Translations under genes and position numbers: made by a program
Assembly: GCA_050485405.1 (NCBI GenBank)
Contig: JBJHBI010000006.1
Location: 29,781-93,780, forward strand
Source: Saliniramus sp050485405
Lineage (GTDB): Bacteria > Pseudomonadota > Alphaproteobacteria > Rhizobiales > Beijerinckiaceae
Reading direction: 5' to 3'
Length of the DNA: 64,000 nucleotides
Shown here: positions 8,112 through 17,395 of the stretch, one piece after another
How the letters are laid out: each line of letters opens with the position of its first letter
How positions within the stretch are numbered: the stretch's first letter is position 1
Notes under the pieces: model-generated
Seen by the model: the letters and a program-made list of their open reading frames with translations, nothing else
Database searches by the model: none
What the model was told of the DNA's origin: nothing

Positions 8112-8369
8112 CTCGTCTCCATACATGCGGAAGCCCGGCCCGGATGCCCGCGATCAGCGGGGCGGGACGCGTCTCCGGCAAACTCGGCTTGCAGCGCTGC
8201 GGTGCACACACGCGTTGCTTCTCCCGGCGCCGCGTGGCAGTTTGCCCACGGCGCGCGGGCCCTCACGCCCCTGCGGCACTTTAGAGAGGATAACACGGGT
8301 TGGAAAGGCGGCGCGATCGCCTTAACTCCCGTCAGGGCCGGTCGGGCCTGCAAGCCGAGGATGGAGCGC

Positions 8370-9380
8370 GTGGGCGTCGTCGTACCCTTCGAAGACAAAG
8401 CCGAACCCGGGATCGGGCGTCTCGTCGATCTGACGAAGACCGATATGGAGCGCGTCAACGCGATGATCCTGTCGCGCACCGGCTCCGAGGTCACCATGAT
8501 ACCGGAAGTGGCCAACCACCTGATCTCCTCGGGTGGCAAGCGGCTGCGCCCCATGCTGACGCTCGCCACCGCCCAGCTCGCGGGCTACGAGGGCGCCGGC
8601 CACGTCAAGCTCGCGGCGGCGGTAGAATTCATGCACACGGCCACGCTCCTGCACGACGATGTCGTCGACGAGAGCGACATGCGGCGCGGCAAGGTCGCGG
8701 CGCGCATCCGCTGGGGTAACGAGGCGAGCGTGCTCGTGGGCGATTTCCTGCTCGGCCAGGCCTTTCGCATGATGGTGGAGGTGGGCAGCCTGCGCGCGCT
8801 CGAGATCCTCTCCGGCGCCGCCTGCCTCATCGCCGAGGGTGAGGTGATGCAGCTCGCCGCCGCCAAGAATACCGAGACCAACGAGGACGAGTATCTCGCC
8901 ATCATCCGCGGCAAGACGGCGGAGCTCTTCGCCGCGGCTTGCGAGGTCGGCCCCGTCATCGCCGAGCGCCCCAAGGCGGAGGCAGCCGCCTGCCGCAGCT
9001 ACGGCATGAATCTCGGCATCGCCTTCCAGCTCATCGACGACGCCCTCGATTACGGCGGTGCCTCGGCCAATCTCGGCAAGAATACCGGCGACGATTTCCG
9101 CGAGGGCAAGATCACCCTGCCGATCGTCCTCTCGTTCCGCCGCGGCAGCGACGAAGACCGCGCCTTCTTCCGCCGCACGCTCGAAGAGGGCGACATCCGC
9201 GACGGCGACCTCGAACAGGCCATCGCCATCATGAAGAAATGCGGCGCCCTCGAAGACACCGTCGAACGCGCCCGCCACTACGGCGCCATGGCCCGAGACG
9301 CCCTGGCCATCTTCCCTCAGGGCGAGATGAAGAACGCGCTGGTGGAAACCGTCGATTTCTGCGTCTCGCGGGGATATTGA
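8370..9380 (+). CDS. ispB: Polyprenyl diphosphate synthase (octaprenyl-type)
   Basis: Trans-type polyprenyl diphosphate synthase that elongates farnesyl diphosphate with isopentenyl diphosphate to make the quinone side chain. Both aspartate-rich motifs are present: first HDDVVDESDMRRG, second FQLIDDALDY. GGKRLRPML near the N-terminus binds isopentenyl diphosphate and GKTAELFAAAC follows the family. Length (~336 residues) is normal. The GTG at 8370 has GAGG nine bases upstream; the ATG at 8361 is an alternative three codons earlier. The frame stays open upstream to 7863 but that part has no homology signal. Chain length cannot be read from sequence alone. Confidence 0.9.
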   Translation: MGVVVPFEDKAEPGIGRLVDLTKTDMERVNAMILSRTGSEVTMIPEVANHLISSGGKRLRPMLTLATAQLAGYEGAGHVKLAAAVEFMHTATLLHDDVVDESDMRRGKVAARIRWGNEASVLVGDFLLGQAFRMMVEVGSLRALEILSGAACLIAEGEVMQLAAAKNTETNEDEYLAIIRGKTAELFAAACEVGPVIAERPKAEAAACRSYGMNLGIAFQLIDDALDYGGASANLGKNTGDDFREGKITLPIVLSFRRGSDEDRAFFRRTLEEGDIRDGDLEQAIAIMKKCGALEDTVERARHYGAMARDALAIFPQGEMKNALVETVDFCVSRGY

Positions 9381-9614
9381 GGGGTCAAGTCGAGGCGGTG
9401 AATACCGGTGAGCAACCGCCGTCATGCGCCCTTGGGAAGGAAGCGCTCGCCCTCCGTGAAGGCTGCACTGCGGCTACCTTCTCCCGCCGTGGAGAGGGTA
9501 GGACGCGCTGCATCGATGGCTCAACATGAGGCGAAAGCGCTCATGGCCGAAAAGGCTCGCACCTGACTTGCGATTGAACCTTAATCCAGTAGCGACTTGA
9601 GTCTCCGCCGTTTG

Positions 9615-10125
9615 TGATCTGCCCCTTTCGAACTGGACGGTTCAGAACTCGAGTTTTCCGCGGCAATGCCCCCTGGCTGGGAGGAGCGGAAGACGATGAA
9701 GGCATCGAATTCTTTCGGACGCGCAGAAAGCGTTCATTGTGAAGCAGGCGCGGACGGGATCCCTGTCGCGGAAATCTGCTGCCTGGCGGGGATCAGTCAG
9801 GCAGCAGATTTCAACTGGAGGAAGAAGTACGATGGGCTGCTTCCGACCGATACGACGCGGTTGAGGCAGATCGAGGACGAGAACGCGAGCTGGGGGCGCA
9901 GACGTATGGTGAGTGGAACGCGTCAATCCGTCGGGCGTGACGGACCCTGGAATTCGACACTTCGACATATCACTACAGGTCTAGCCGCCGCGAACAGCCC
10001 GGCATCGACGTTCGCTTCAGGGACATCTGTCTGACACGGGTGCACTATGGCTACCGGCGCGCATACCTGATGCCGATGCGCGAAGGCCGGGACACATCAA
10101 CATGAAGCGAACCTTGAGTTCAGTT
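9615..10125 (+). mobile_element. Decayed IS3-family element (IS407-like), 5' half
   Basis: Remnant of a two-ORF IS3-family transposon. A terminus-like TGATCTGCCCC begins near 9615. The orfA piece reads VAEICCLAGISQAADFNWRKKYDGLLPTD, a typical IS3 helix-turn-helix and linker, but its first part (DAQKAFIVKQAR) lies in another frame, so a frameshift is present. The orfB piece reads EFDTSTYHYRSRR then TRVHYGYRRAYL in one frame, and GHINMKRT in another, showing a second frameshift before everything stops near 10125. The catalytic DDE part is missing. No active transposase can be made. Confidence 0.75.
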
Positions 10126-10156
10126 CTTGGTTGCCTCCATGAAGTCCAGCCGTTGA

Positions 10157-11992
10157 TCAATCATGCTCGCGCACGTAATGCCCGGGCGTGACCTCGATCA
10201 GGGGACGCGAGGATGTGGCGTAGCCGATCGGGCGCACAGGGCTCTTGATTTCCTCCGTCATCAGCCCGCGCCGCTCCCTGCGCTTCTCCGGATCCGGGAT
10301 CGGCGCGGCCGCGATCAGCTTCTGCGTGTAGGGGTGGCGAGGATTGCCGAGCACGGCCTGACGCGGTCCCATCTCCACGATCTCGCCCAGATACATCACC
10401 GCGATGCGATGGCTCACGCGTTCGACGATGGCGATGTCGTGACTGATGAAGAGGAAGGCGAGGCCGAGCTCGCGCTGGAGATCCAGCATCAGGTTGATCA
10501 CCTGCGCCTTGATCGAGACGTCGAGGGCCGAGACACTCTCGTCCGCCACGATCAGGCGCGGCTCCACCGCGAGTGAGCGGGCGATGCACAGGCGCTGGCG
10601 CTGTCCGCCCGAGAACTCGTGCGGAAAGCGTAGCGCGTGTTCCGGCAGGAGCCCGACCTGTTCCAGCAATTGCTCGACCCGCGCATCCGCATCGGCGCCC
10701 TTGGCCAGGCCATGCACGGTGATCGGCTCGCGTATTGCCGCGCCGACGGTCTTGCGGGGGTTGAGCGAGCCGAAGGGATCCTGGAAGATCATCTGCATGC
10801 GCTTTCGCGCTTCGCGCATCTGCGCGGCGCCGGCCTCCATCAGCTCCTGACCCTCGAACCTGATCGACCCGCTGCGCGGTTCGATCAGACGCAGGATCGA
10901 GCGTCCCGTCGTCGACTTGCCGCAGCCGGATTCGCCGACGAGCGCGAGGGTCTCGCCCGCGCGCAGATCGAAGGAGACATCCGAGACGGCATGAACCTCA
11001 CCGACCGCTCGCCCGAACAATCCGCCGCTGACCGTAAAGCGCGTGACGAGGTTCTCGACTTGCAGGATCGGCTCGCCGCGTTGATCCGGCTCGTCGGCTT
11101 CACCGGCGAGTACGATCTCGCCTTCGAACGCCGGTGCCGCGGACACTTCATCCGCACCGTCCCTGAAGGCCGGGAAGCGGCGCGGCAGTTCGGTATCCGC
11201 CAGAGTTCCGAGTTGCGGTACGGAACCGAGCAGCTTGCGGCTGTAGGGGTGGCGTGGATTGGCGAAGATCTCCTTCACATTTCCTGTCTCGACCATATCT
11301 CCCTTGAGCATCACCACGACGCGATCGGCGATTTCGGCGACCACGCCCATGTCATGGGTGATGAACATCACCGACATGCCGATCTCCTTCTGAAGCTCGC
11401 GGATGAGCTCGAGGATCTGGGCCTGGATGGTGACGTCGAGCGCGGTGGTGGGTTCGTCCGCGATCAGGAGCTTCGGTTGGCAGGCCAGTGCCATCGCAAT
11501 CATCACCCGCTGACGCATGCCGCCGGAGAAGGTGTGGGGAAATTCGCCGAGACGCCTTTTCGCATCGGGAATGCGAACCAGATCGAACAGGCGCAGCGTC
11601 TCCGCGCGGGCCTCGGCGTTGTTGAGCCCGCGATGGCGGATCAGCACTTCCGAAACCTGCGCTCCCACGGTGAGAACGGGGTTGAGGCTCGTCATCGGCT
11701 CCTGGAAGATCATGCCGATGCGTCCGCCACGGACGTCACGCATCCGTTCTTCCGTGAGTGCCGGCAGGCTCCGGCCTTCCAGGAGGATATCTCCCTCGAT
11801 GCGTCCGGTATGCTCTGGCACGAGCCGCATGATCGACAGCGCGGTGACGCTCTTGCCGGAGCCGCTCTCGCCGACGACGGCAACGGTCTCTCGCTCGGCG
11901 ATGTCGAAGCTGACGTTCTTCACGACGGGGGACCATTCCCCGTTCACGCGGAAGGAAGTGGTCAGATTGCGTATGCTGACGACCGGCTGCAT
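10157..11992 (-). CDS. Fused dual ATP-binding protein of a peptide/opine-type ABC importer
   Basis: A 611-residue protein with two complete ABC domains in tandem, a DppD-DppF fusion as in GsiA. Domain 1 has Walker A GESGSGKS, signature FSGGMRQR and Walker B LLIADEPTTALD. Domain 2 has GESGCGKST, FSGGQRQR and LIVADESVSALD, where Ser replaces the usual Pro after the catalytic Glu. Both domains end with the oligopeptide-ATPase extension (NPRHPYSRKLL and NPRHPYTQKLI). The ATG at 11992 overlaps the stop of the permease gene (TGATG). It should power import through the two permeases upstream. Last gene of the long flavoprotein operon. Confidence 0.93.
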   Translation of the reverse strand: MQPVVSIRNLTTSFRVNGEWSPVVKNVSFDIAERETVAVVGESGSGKSVTALSIMRLVPEHTGRIEGDILLEGRSLPALTEERMRDVRGGRIGMIFQEPMTSLNPVLTVGAQVSEVLIRHRGLNNAEARAETLRLFDLVRIPDAKRRLGEFPHTFSGGMRQRVMIAMALACQPKLLIADEPTTALDVTIQAQILELIRELQKEIGMSVMFITHDMGVVAEIADRVVVMLKGDMVETGNVKEIFANPRHPYSRKLLGSVPQLGTLADTELPRRFPAFRDGADEVSAAPAFEGEIVLAGEADEPDQRGEPILQVENLVTRFTVSGGLFGRAVGEVHAVSDVSFDLRAGETLALVGESGCGKSTTGRSILRLIEPRSGSIRFEGQELMEAGAAQMREARKRMQMIFQDPFGSLNPRKTVGAAIREPITVHGLAKGADADARVEQLLEQVGLLPEHALRFPHEFSGGQRQRLCIARSLAVEPRLIVADESVSALDVSIKAQVINLMLDLQRELGLAFLFISHDIAIVERVSHRIAVMYLGEIVEMGPRQAVLGNPRHPYTQKLIAAAPIPDPEKRRERRGLMTEEIKSPVRPIGYATSSRPLIEVTPGHYVREHD

Positions 11993-12888
11993 CACTGCTC
12001 TCCCTTCAGGCGCGGATCGATGGCGTCCCGCAGACCGTCGCCGAGGAGATTGAGCGCGAAGACGACGACGAGGATCGCGATCGAGGGGAACAGCACGAGA
12101 TAGAAGCTGTCGAGGATGTTCTCGAAACCCTCGCGGATCATTCCGCCCCAGGTGGGTGTCGGCGGGCTGACCCCGAGGCCGATAAAGGCAAGCGATGCCT
12201 CGACCCGAATCGCGGTGGCGAGCCAGAGCGATCCCATCACCAGCACTTCCGGCAGGATATTGGGCAAGACGTGCCCGAACATGAGCCGCAGGTCGGAATA
12301 GCCCAGCGCCCGACCGGCCTCGATGAATTCGCGCTCCTTGATGGCGATGGTGGGCGCTCGGGCGATCCGGGCGAAGGGCGGGATAGCGGTGAGCGCGATG
12401 GCGATGATCAGGTTCTCGACGCTGGGGCCGAGCATCGCCACCACGATCAGGCCGAGGATCAGCGTCGGGAAAGCGAGCAACACGTCGTTGGCCTGCATCA
12501 CGATGATGTCGATCTTGCCGCCGTAATAGCCCGCGACGAGGCCGATAATGGTGCCGATCACCATGGCGATACTGATGGCGACGATGCCGATGGTGAGCGA
12601 GATCCGCGCGCCCCACATGATCCGGGACAGGATATCGCGGCCGAATGAATCCGTTCCGAAGAGGAATTCCTCACTAGGCCCTCTCAGGCGGTTGAAGACG
12701 TTCTGATCGAGCGGGTCATGCGGCGCGATCACCGGCGCGAGGAGAGCCAGAAGGCAGACGAAGACGAACAGGCCCAACCCGATCCAGGAAGTCTTGTTGG
12801 TGTTGAACGCCTTCAGGAGCCCGGAACCCGCTGCGGTGGCGGTTGTCCAGAAATAGCTACGTTGAGCTTTCGCGTTTGCTGCACTCAT
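11992..12888 (-). CDS. DppC/GsiD-type ABC permease
   Basis: Inner-membrane permease of 298 residues with the DppC layout: an N-terminal helix (SWIGLGLFVFVCLLALLAPVI), the LFGTDSFGRDILSR segment found in this class, then five helices. The cytoplasmic EAA loop that contacts the ATPase reads FIEAGRALGYSDLRLMFGHV. It pairs with the DppB-type permease whose gene overlaps its start by four bases. Substrate class is peptide, opine or nickel-type and cannot be narrowed by sequence. Confidence 0.92.
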   Translation of the reverse strand: MSAANAKAQRSYFWTTATAAGSGLLKAFNTNKTSWIGLGLFVFVCLLALLAPVIAPHDPLDQNVFNRLRGPSEEFLFGTDSFGRDILSRIMWGARISLTIGIVAISIAMVIGTIIGLVAGYYGGKIDIIVMQANDVLLAFPTLILGLIVVAMLGPSVENLIIAIALTAIPPFARIARAPTIAIKEREFIEAGRALGYSDLRLMFGHVLPNILPEVLVMGSLWLATAIRVEASLAFIGLGVSPPTPTWGGMIREGFENILDSFYLVLFPSIAILVVVFALNLLGDGLRDAIDPRLKGEQ

Positions 12889-13826
12889 TTGTATTTGATC
12901 CTCGGGTCGATCAGGCCGTAGGTCAGGTCGGTCAGAAGGTTCACCACCACGACGATCAGCGTGTAGATCACCATCATCCCCTGCAGCATGGTGTAGTCGC
13001 GCTGGTTGAGCGCGCCGACGATGAGGCGTCCGAGGCCGGGCCGGTTGAAGACGATTTCCGTCAGCACGGAGTTGCCGATCAGGATCCCCAGATAAAGCCC
13101 CACGACCGTGACCACGGGAATCATGGTGTTGCGCAGGCAGTGACGCCAGATGATCGTGCCGAAGGCGATGCCCTTGGCCTTGGCGGTACGCACGTAATCC
13201 TGCCCCAGAACCTCGAGCATGGCCGAGCGCGAGACGCGGGTGATGTAGGCCGCCATGATGAGGCCGAGATTGATCGCCGGCAGGGCGAGATCGTTGAGCC
13301 GTGCGCCGAGCGTTTCACCCCGCCCGGTACTCATCACGGGGAACCAGCGCAGCGTGATGGCGAATGCCAGCAGCAACAGGATCGCCGAGACGAAGGCGGG
13401 GAAGGACAGACCGAGCAGCGAGGCCACGCGAATGGCGTAATCGGGCACGCTGTTGCGACGGATGGCGGACCAGACGCCAAGAGGAATGCCGATTACGGCC
13501 CCGAGAATCAGAGCGGCCACGGTGAGTTCGATCGTCGCCGGCAGAACATTGAGGATTTCCTGGATCACCGGGCGCCCGGAGACCATCGAGCGGCCCCAGT
13601 CACCGGTGAACACGCCGGTCATGAATTCGATGTATTGCATGTAGAGCGGCTGATCGAGACCCAGCCGCACACGAAGCGCTTCGATCGCGGCCTGGCTGGC
13701 CTGATCGCCCAGAATCACCTGCGCTGGATCTCCCGGGAGAATCCGCACTATGAAGAAGACGATGGTGAGCACGCTCAACAACGTGATCACGGCAAAGCCC
13801 AAACGCTTGAGGACGAAACTTCCCAT
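12885..13826 (-). CDS. DppB/GsiC-type ABC permease
   Basis: Inner-membrane permease of 313 residues with six predicted helices. The DppB hallmarks are the first helix followed by RILPGDPAQVILGDQA, the GDWGRSMVSGRPV segment, and the EAA loop DYVRTAKAKGIAFGTIIWRH. It lies 98 bases after the binding-protein stop codon, a gap that holds a very stable hairpin, and overlaps the next permease by four bases. It acts as a heterodimer with the DppC-type partner. Confidence 0.92.
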   Translation of the reverse strand: MGSFVLKRLGFAVITLLSVLTIVFFIVRILPGDPAQVILGDQASQAAIEALRVRLGLDQPLYMQYIEFMTGVFTGDWGRSMVSGRPVIQEILNVLPATIELTVAALILGAVIGIPLGVWSAIRRNSVPDYAIRVASLLGLSFPAFVSAILLLLAFAITLRWFPVMSTGRGETLGARLNDLALPAINLGLIMAAYITRVSRSAMLEVLGQDYVRTAKAKGIAFGTIIWRHCLRNTMIPVVTVVGLYLGILIGNSVLTEIVFNRPGLGRLIVGALNQRDYTMLQGMMVIYTLIVVVVNLLTDLTYGLIDPRIKYK

Positions 13827-13889
13827 GCGGCCTCACAAGATTCGGGCAAAAGTCGCCCGTTGGATCGAAGGTTGCGTCACGACGGAGGT

Positions 13890-13913
13890 GTGACCGGGCC
13901 GAAGCCCGGTCAC
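13890..13913 (-). promoter_or_regulatory. Intra-operon hairpin with cUUCGg loop
   Basis: Perfect 10-bp inverted repeat, GTGACCGGGC with GCCCGGTCAC and a four-base loop. In the minus-strand transcript the loop is UUCG closed by C-G, an exceptionally stable tetraloop. It lies between the binding-protein gene and the first permease gene and no T-run follows, so it is more likely an mRNA 3'-end stabiliser or attenuator than a full terminator. Confidence 0.75.
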
Positions 13914-13924
13914 GTATCGGGCGT

Positions 13925-15469
13925 TCAGCGGGTGAAGCGCGATTGTTCGGTGACGGCCGGGCTCAGATTGAGAGAGCCGACGACCTCGTGGCCGAGATCG
14001 AGACGATCCGTCCAGGCCCAGAGCTGCATGTTCTGGAAGATCGGAACCACGCAGACCGCGTCCATGATGTTGTACTGAGCCTCCGCCCAAAGTTCGAGCT
14101 GGCGATCCGGATCCGGCTCGATCCGCGCCGCCTCGATCTGCTCATCCGCGACATCGCAATGCGAGAAGTTGGTGATCGAAGTCGGTTTGCCGGGTGAAGC
14201 ATCCGAATGGCTGAACTGGGTCAGATAGGTATCCGCAACCGGGAAGCGGGCGGCGGAATAGTGGATAACCTGGCTGAGATCCTCGCGGATCTGGGCGTGG
14301 AAGGTGGCGTGCTCGACCAGATCGATATCGAGCGTGATCCCCGACTGACGCAACTGTGCCTGAACCGCTTCGATGGTCGCGAGCATGCCCGGCAGCGTCG
14401 TATGGATAGCCTTGATCGTCACGCCGTCGGGGAAGCCCGCTTCGGCGAGCAGTTCCCGGGCGCGTTCGGGGCTGTACTCATATTGCGGGATTTCCTCGGT
14501 GTAGCCGAGATAGCCCTCCGGCACCGGCGAGATCGCCGGCAGGGTAACGTCGCGCCCCTTGAATTCCACCATCGAGTCGCGATCGATGGCATGGGCCACG
14601 GCACGCCGCACCCGCACGTCGTCGAGCGGCGCGGACTGCATGTTCAACATCAACTGGGACATTTCGCCGGGACGCATGGTGACGACGGTCGTGTCGGGAA
14701 CCTGGGCGATGCGCTCGATCCAGGTCTGGTCCTGACGGCCGTAGAGCATGTCGATCTCGCCGGCCTGGAAGGCGAGGTCACGGCTCGAATCGGAGGGGAT
14801 GTATCGATAGACGATCTCCTCGATATGCGGCTTCCCGCGGAAATAGTTTTCATTGGCTACAAGCCGCACGAATTGCTGCGGCTGGTATTCGGCGAATTGC
14901 CAAGGACCCGTGCCGACCGGCGCGCGCTCGAATTCGTCTCCCAGCTCTTCGACCGCGGCTTTGCAGACGATGTTGCCGCCATGATAGGCGACCAGCAGGC
15001 CGAGCAGGCTGGGAACAGGATTCGACAAGGTAATGGTGACTTCGTACTCACCCGTCGCTTCGACGGATTCGAAAGCGCGGTAGTCGCCGGCGAAGGCGGA
15101 TGTGTCGGAATTGGCCGCGCGCTCCAGCGAAAAGACCACGTCTTCCGCCGTCAGCATGCCCCAATCGCCGTGGCAAGCGACATCCTCACGCAGGGTGAAG
15201 GTCCAGGTCAGGCCGTCATCCGACGAGGTCCAGCTCTCCGCGATATCCGGCTCGATATATTCCGGGCTCGCCTGACCGGGTGCGATCCGCACCAGGCCGT
15301 TGAACATGTAGTGCAGGAGGCCTTTGTCCGGCGTGGTCGTCGCCACGTGCGGATCCAGGCGCCCGGCATCCGAACTGCCCATGCCGATGGTCAGCGTCGT
15401 TTGCTGTGCATAGGCGCTGCCGGCGAACAGCATCGCCGAACAGGCCAGGGTGAAGGTTGATAGTCTCAT
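13925..15469 (-). CDS. Peptide/opine-type periplasmic binding protein (SBP family 5)
   Basis: A 514-residue extracytoplasmic solute-binding protein of the DppA/OppA family. A signal peptide (MRLSTFTLACSAMLFAGSAYAQ) precedes the mature protein, which has SSDAGRLDPHVATTTPDKGLLHYMF, the usual beginning of the family, and DVRVRRAVAHAIDRDSMV in the middle. The ATG at 15469 is chosen because it starts the signal peptide and has GGAG upstream. It feeds the two permeases and fused ATPase downstream. Because it shares an operon with flavoprotein oxidoreductases, its ligand is more likely an N-substituted amino acid or opine than a general peptide; this is inference. Confidence 0.9.
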   Translation of the reverse strand: MRLSTFTLACSAMLFAGSAYAQQTTLTIGMGSSDAGRLDPHVATTTPDKGLLHYMFNGLVRIAPGQASPEYIEPDIAESWTSSDDGLTWTFTLREDVACHGDWGMLTAEDVVFSLERAANSDTSAFAGDYRAFESVEATGEYEVTITLSNPVPSLLGLLVAYHGGNIVCKAAVEELGDEFERAPVGTGPWQFAEYQPQQFVRLVANENYFRGKPHIEEIVYRYIPSDSSRDLAFQAGEIDMLYGRQDQTWIERIAQVPDTTVVTMRPGEMSQLMLNMQSAPLDDVRVRRAVAHAIDRDSMVEFKGRDVTLPAISPVPEGYLGYTEEIPQYEYSPERARELLAEAGFPDGVTIKAIHTTLPGMLATIEAVQAQLRQSGITLDIDLVEHATFHAQIREDLSQVIHYSAARFPVADTYLTQFSHSDASPGKPTSITNFSHCDVADEQIEAARIEPDPDRQLELWAEAQYNIMDAVCVVPIFQNMQLWAWTDRLDLGHEVVGSLNLSPAVTEQSRFTR

Positions 15470-15546
15470 GCTCCGGTTCTCCTCTGTGACTTTCGTTTCT
15501 TTATGTTGCGCAAGATCATGCGCCGGCGGCGCATGCCTGCCGCCCG

Positions 15547-16260
15547 TCAGAGCGTGTCCTCGAGGCGACAGTTCACGAGCACTTCCGCAATGCTCGCGGT
15601 ATTCGGCAGCGCGATCACGGTCTCGGCCAGATGGGCGAGATCCTCGGGCGCGATCATGTCGCTGCGCGAAACTTTCGTGACTTCGGCGGTGAGGTCGGTC
15701 GCGACGAACCCCGGGCACAGCGCCGTGGCGCGCAGACCGTCCTCCCAGCCGATCCGGCGGGTGCCGTGTGTGAGCGCCATGAGCGCGAACTTCGTCATCG
15801 CATATGCGATATTCTCGTTGCGCACCCGCTTGCCCGAAAGCGATGCCACGTTGACGATACGGCCTGCCCCGCAGGCGCGCAGATGTGGCAGGCAGGCACG
15901 GGTGAGGAACAGCGGTCCCTTCACATTGGCCGAAATCAGCGCGTCGAGTTCGTCCTCTTCGCCCGCCTCGATAGTAAAGCCGTTGCTGGTACCCGCATTG
16001 TTGACGAGGCCGTCGAGCCGCCCGAATCTCGAGAGTGTCTCGTTCAGCCAGAGCGCATGGCTGTCACGGTCCCCTGCGTCGTACCGGCATGCGACAAAGC
16101 GCGGCCCGGTGAGGTGCGAGAGCGCTTCGGCGAGGCTGCCCGGATCACGCGCACCGGCGCTGACGTTGTAGCCGCGCGCATGAAGCTTTTCCGTGATGGC
16201 ACGGCCGATCCCTCGGCTGGCACCGGAAACCATGATGGTGCGTCCTTCAGGCGCGAGCAT
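15547..16260 (-). CDS. Short-chain dehydrogenase/reductase
   Basis: A classical SDR of 237 residues using NAD(P)H. The nucleotide-binding motif is SGASRGIGRAI, NNAG is present, and the catalytic set is Ser in NVASLSGKR with Tyr and Lys in AYAMTKFAL. The ATG at 16260 gives the normal N-terminus; upstream in-frame codons lie inside the preceding oxidoreductase gene, with which it overlaps by 14 bases. It lies between flavoprotein and transporter genes and may oxidise or reduce a carbonyl product of the flavoprotein step. The actual substrate is unknown. Confidence 0.88.
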   Translation of the reverse strand: MLAPEGRTIMVSGASRGIGRAITEKLHARGYNVSAGARDPGSLAEALSHLTGPRFVACRYDAGDRDSHALWLNETLSRFGRLDGLVNNAGTSNGFTIEAGEEDELDALISANVKGPLFLTRACLPHLRACGAGRIVNVASLSGKRVRNENIAYAMTKFALMALTHGTRRIGWEDGLRATALCPGFVATDLTAEVTKVSRSDMIAPEDLAHLAETVIALPNTASIAEVLVNCRLEDTL

Positions 16261-17395
16261 GAGCGAACTCCTTCCGGGGTATCGAGGCGAACCGTTCCGG
16301 TGCGAAAGCGGCAAGCGGCACAGTATTCCGTCGGCCGGTGATGAGGTCGCGCACGATCTCGCCGACGAGAGGCGCCAGGGCGAATCCATGCGCCGAGAAG
16401 CCGAAGGCATGGATGAGCCCGGGGATATGCGCGCTTGCCCCGATCACCGGCAGACCGTCTTCCACCATGCCCTCGAATCCCGACCAGCTGCGCAGGACCG
16501 GCGCATCGCGCAGATGTGGGAACAAGCTGACCGCATTGGCCAGATTGGCCGCGATGCGTTCGGGCAATACGATGCCGCGCATGGATGCGGCGTCCTCGCT
16601 GCCAACGATCCGTGCTTCGAAGGCACCGCCGAGCACAACTGCGCCTGCTTCGGTCTGCTTCAGTGAGAGTTTGCGGCCCTGGCTCCCGATCACGGGGGTG
16701 ACGAAAGGCGCGACCGGGGCGGTCACGATCATCTGCAGCGCACTCGTACGTATGGGAATCTGCTCTGCGGCGGCGAAGCTTCCGCCCCAGGCTCCGGCGC
16801 AATTTGCAACAGAGCCGCCGCGGAATTCGCCGTGAGCGGTCATCACGGCGATACCACCCGTATCCGCTTGCGCGAGCCCCTCGACGGCGAGGTCCTCGCG
16901 AATATCGACGCCCAGAGCGAGACAGGCCCGGCGATAGGCATGGATGACCTTCAGCGGGTCGGCGAAACCATCATCATCGACGGCCAGCGCGCCGAGGCAG
17001 TGACGGGCCATGGCGGGCACACGCTCGAACAGGGAATTCTGCCCGATCATGCGCTCATGCGTCCAACCGGCCGATCGGGTGCACACGGCACGGGCTTCGA
17101 GGGCAGCGAGGGCTGCTTCGTCCTCCGCCACACGAATCTGGCCACTGGCCGTGAAGCCGATATCGGCCCCGAGCTTTTCCGAGAGCGCCGCCCAGAGCGG
17201 CAAGGCGGCCCGCGCAAGCGGGATCTCGGCGGGGTCGCGGTTCAGACTGCGCACGCCTCCGGCGCTGGCCGACGAGGCGTGCCGCCCGCAGGTCTCGCGC
17301 TCCAGGACGATCACGGACAGCCCCGCCCGGCGCGCCTCGAATGCACTGGCGAGCCCGATCAGCCCACCGCCGATGACCACGAGATCAGCTCTCAT
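16247..17395 (-). CDS. DAO-family FAD-dependent oxidoreductase (paralog 3)
   Basis: A 382-residue flavoprotein of the D-amino-acid/sarcosine oxidase fold (DAO, COG0665). FAD-binding GxGxxG is VVIGGGLIGLASAFEA at the N-terminus, and the C-terminal FAD-contact region is HAFGFSAHGFALAPLVGE. It shares RSLNRDPAEIPLARAALPLW with two other oxidoreductases in the same operon. The ATG at 17395 overlaps the upstream gene by 11 bases. It should oxidise a C-N bond of an amino acid or amine, yielding an imine that hydrolyses. Substrate unknown. Confidence 0.87.
   Translation of the reverse strand: MRADLVVIGGGLIGLASAFEARRAGLSVIVLERETCGRHASSASAGGVRSLNRDPAEIPLARAALPLWAALSEKLGADIGFTASGQIRVAEDEAALAALEARAVCTRSAGWTHERMIGQNSLFERVPAMARHCLGALAVDDDGFADPLKVIHAYRRACLALGVDIREDLAVEGLAQADTGGIAVMTAHGEFRGGSVANCAGAWGGSFAAAEQIPIRTSALQMIVTAPVAPFVTPVIGSQGRKLSLKQTEAGAVVLGGAFEARIVGSEDAASMRGIVLPERIAANLANAVSLFPHLRDAPVLRSWSGFEGMVEDGLPVIGASAHIPGLIHAFGFSAHGFALAPLVGEIVRDLITGRRNTVPLAAFAPERFASIPRKEFAHARA

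Noticed and set aside
7863..8369. N-terminal extension of the polyprenyl synthase
   Set aside because: The frame is open but overlaps the divergent DUF2007 gene and promoter region and has no family similarity; known enzymes start near 8361-8370.
10637..12103. Plus-strand open frame of 488 codons
   Set aside because: Antisense to the fused ATPase gene with intact Walker motifs; composition is that of a shadow frame.
12116..12616. Upstream extension of the ATPase frame through the permease gene
   Set aside because: The frame happens to be open across the DppC-type gene; the ATG at 11992 fits the family start and the TGATG coupling.
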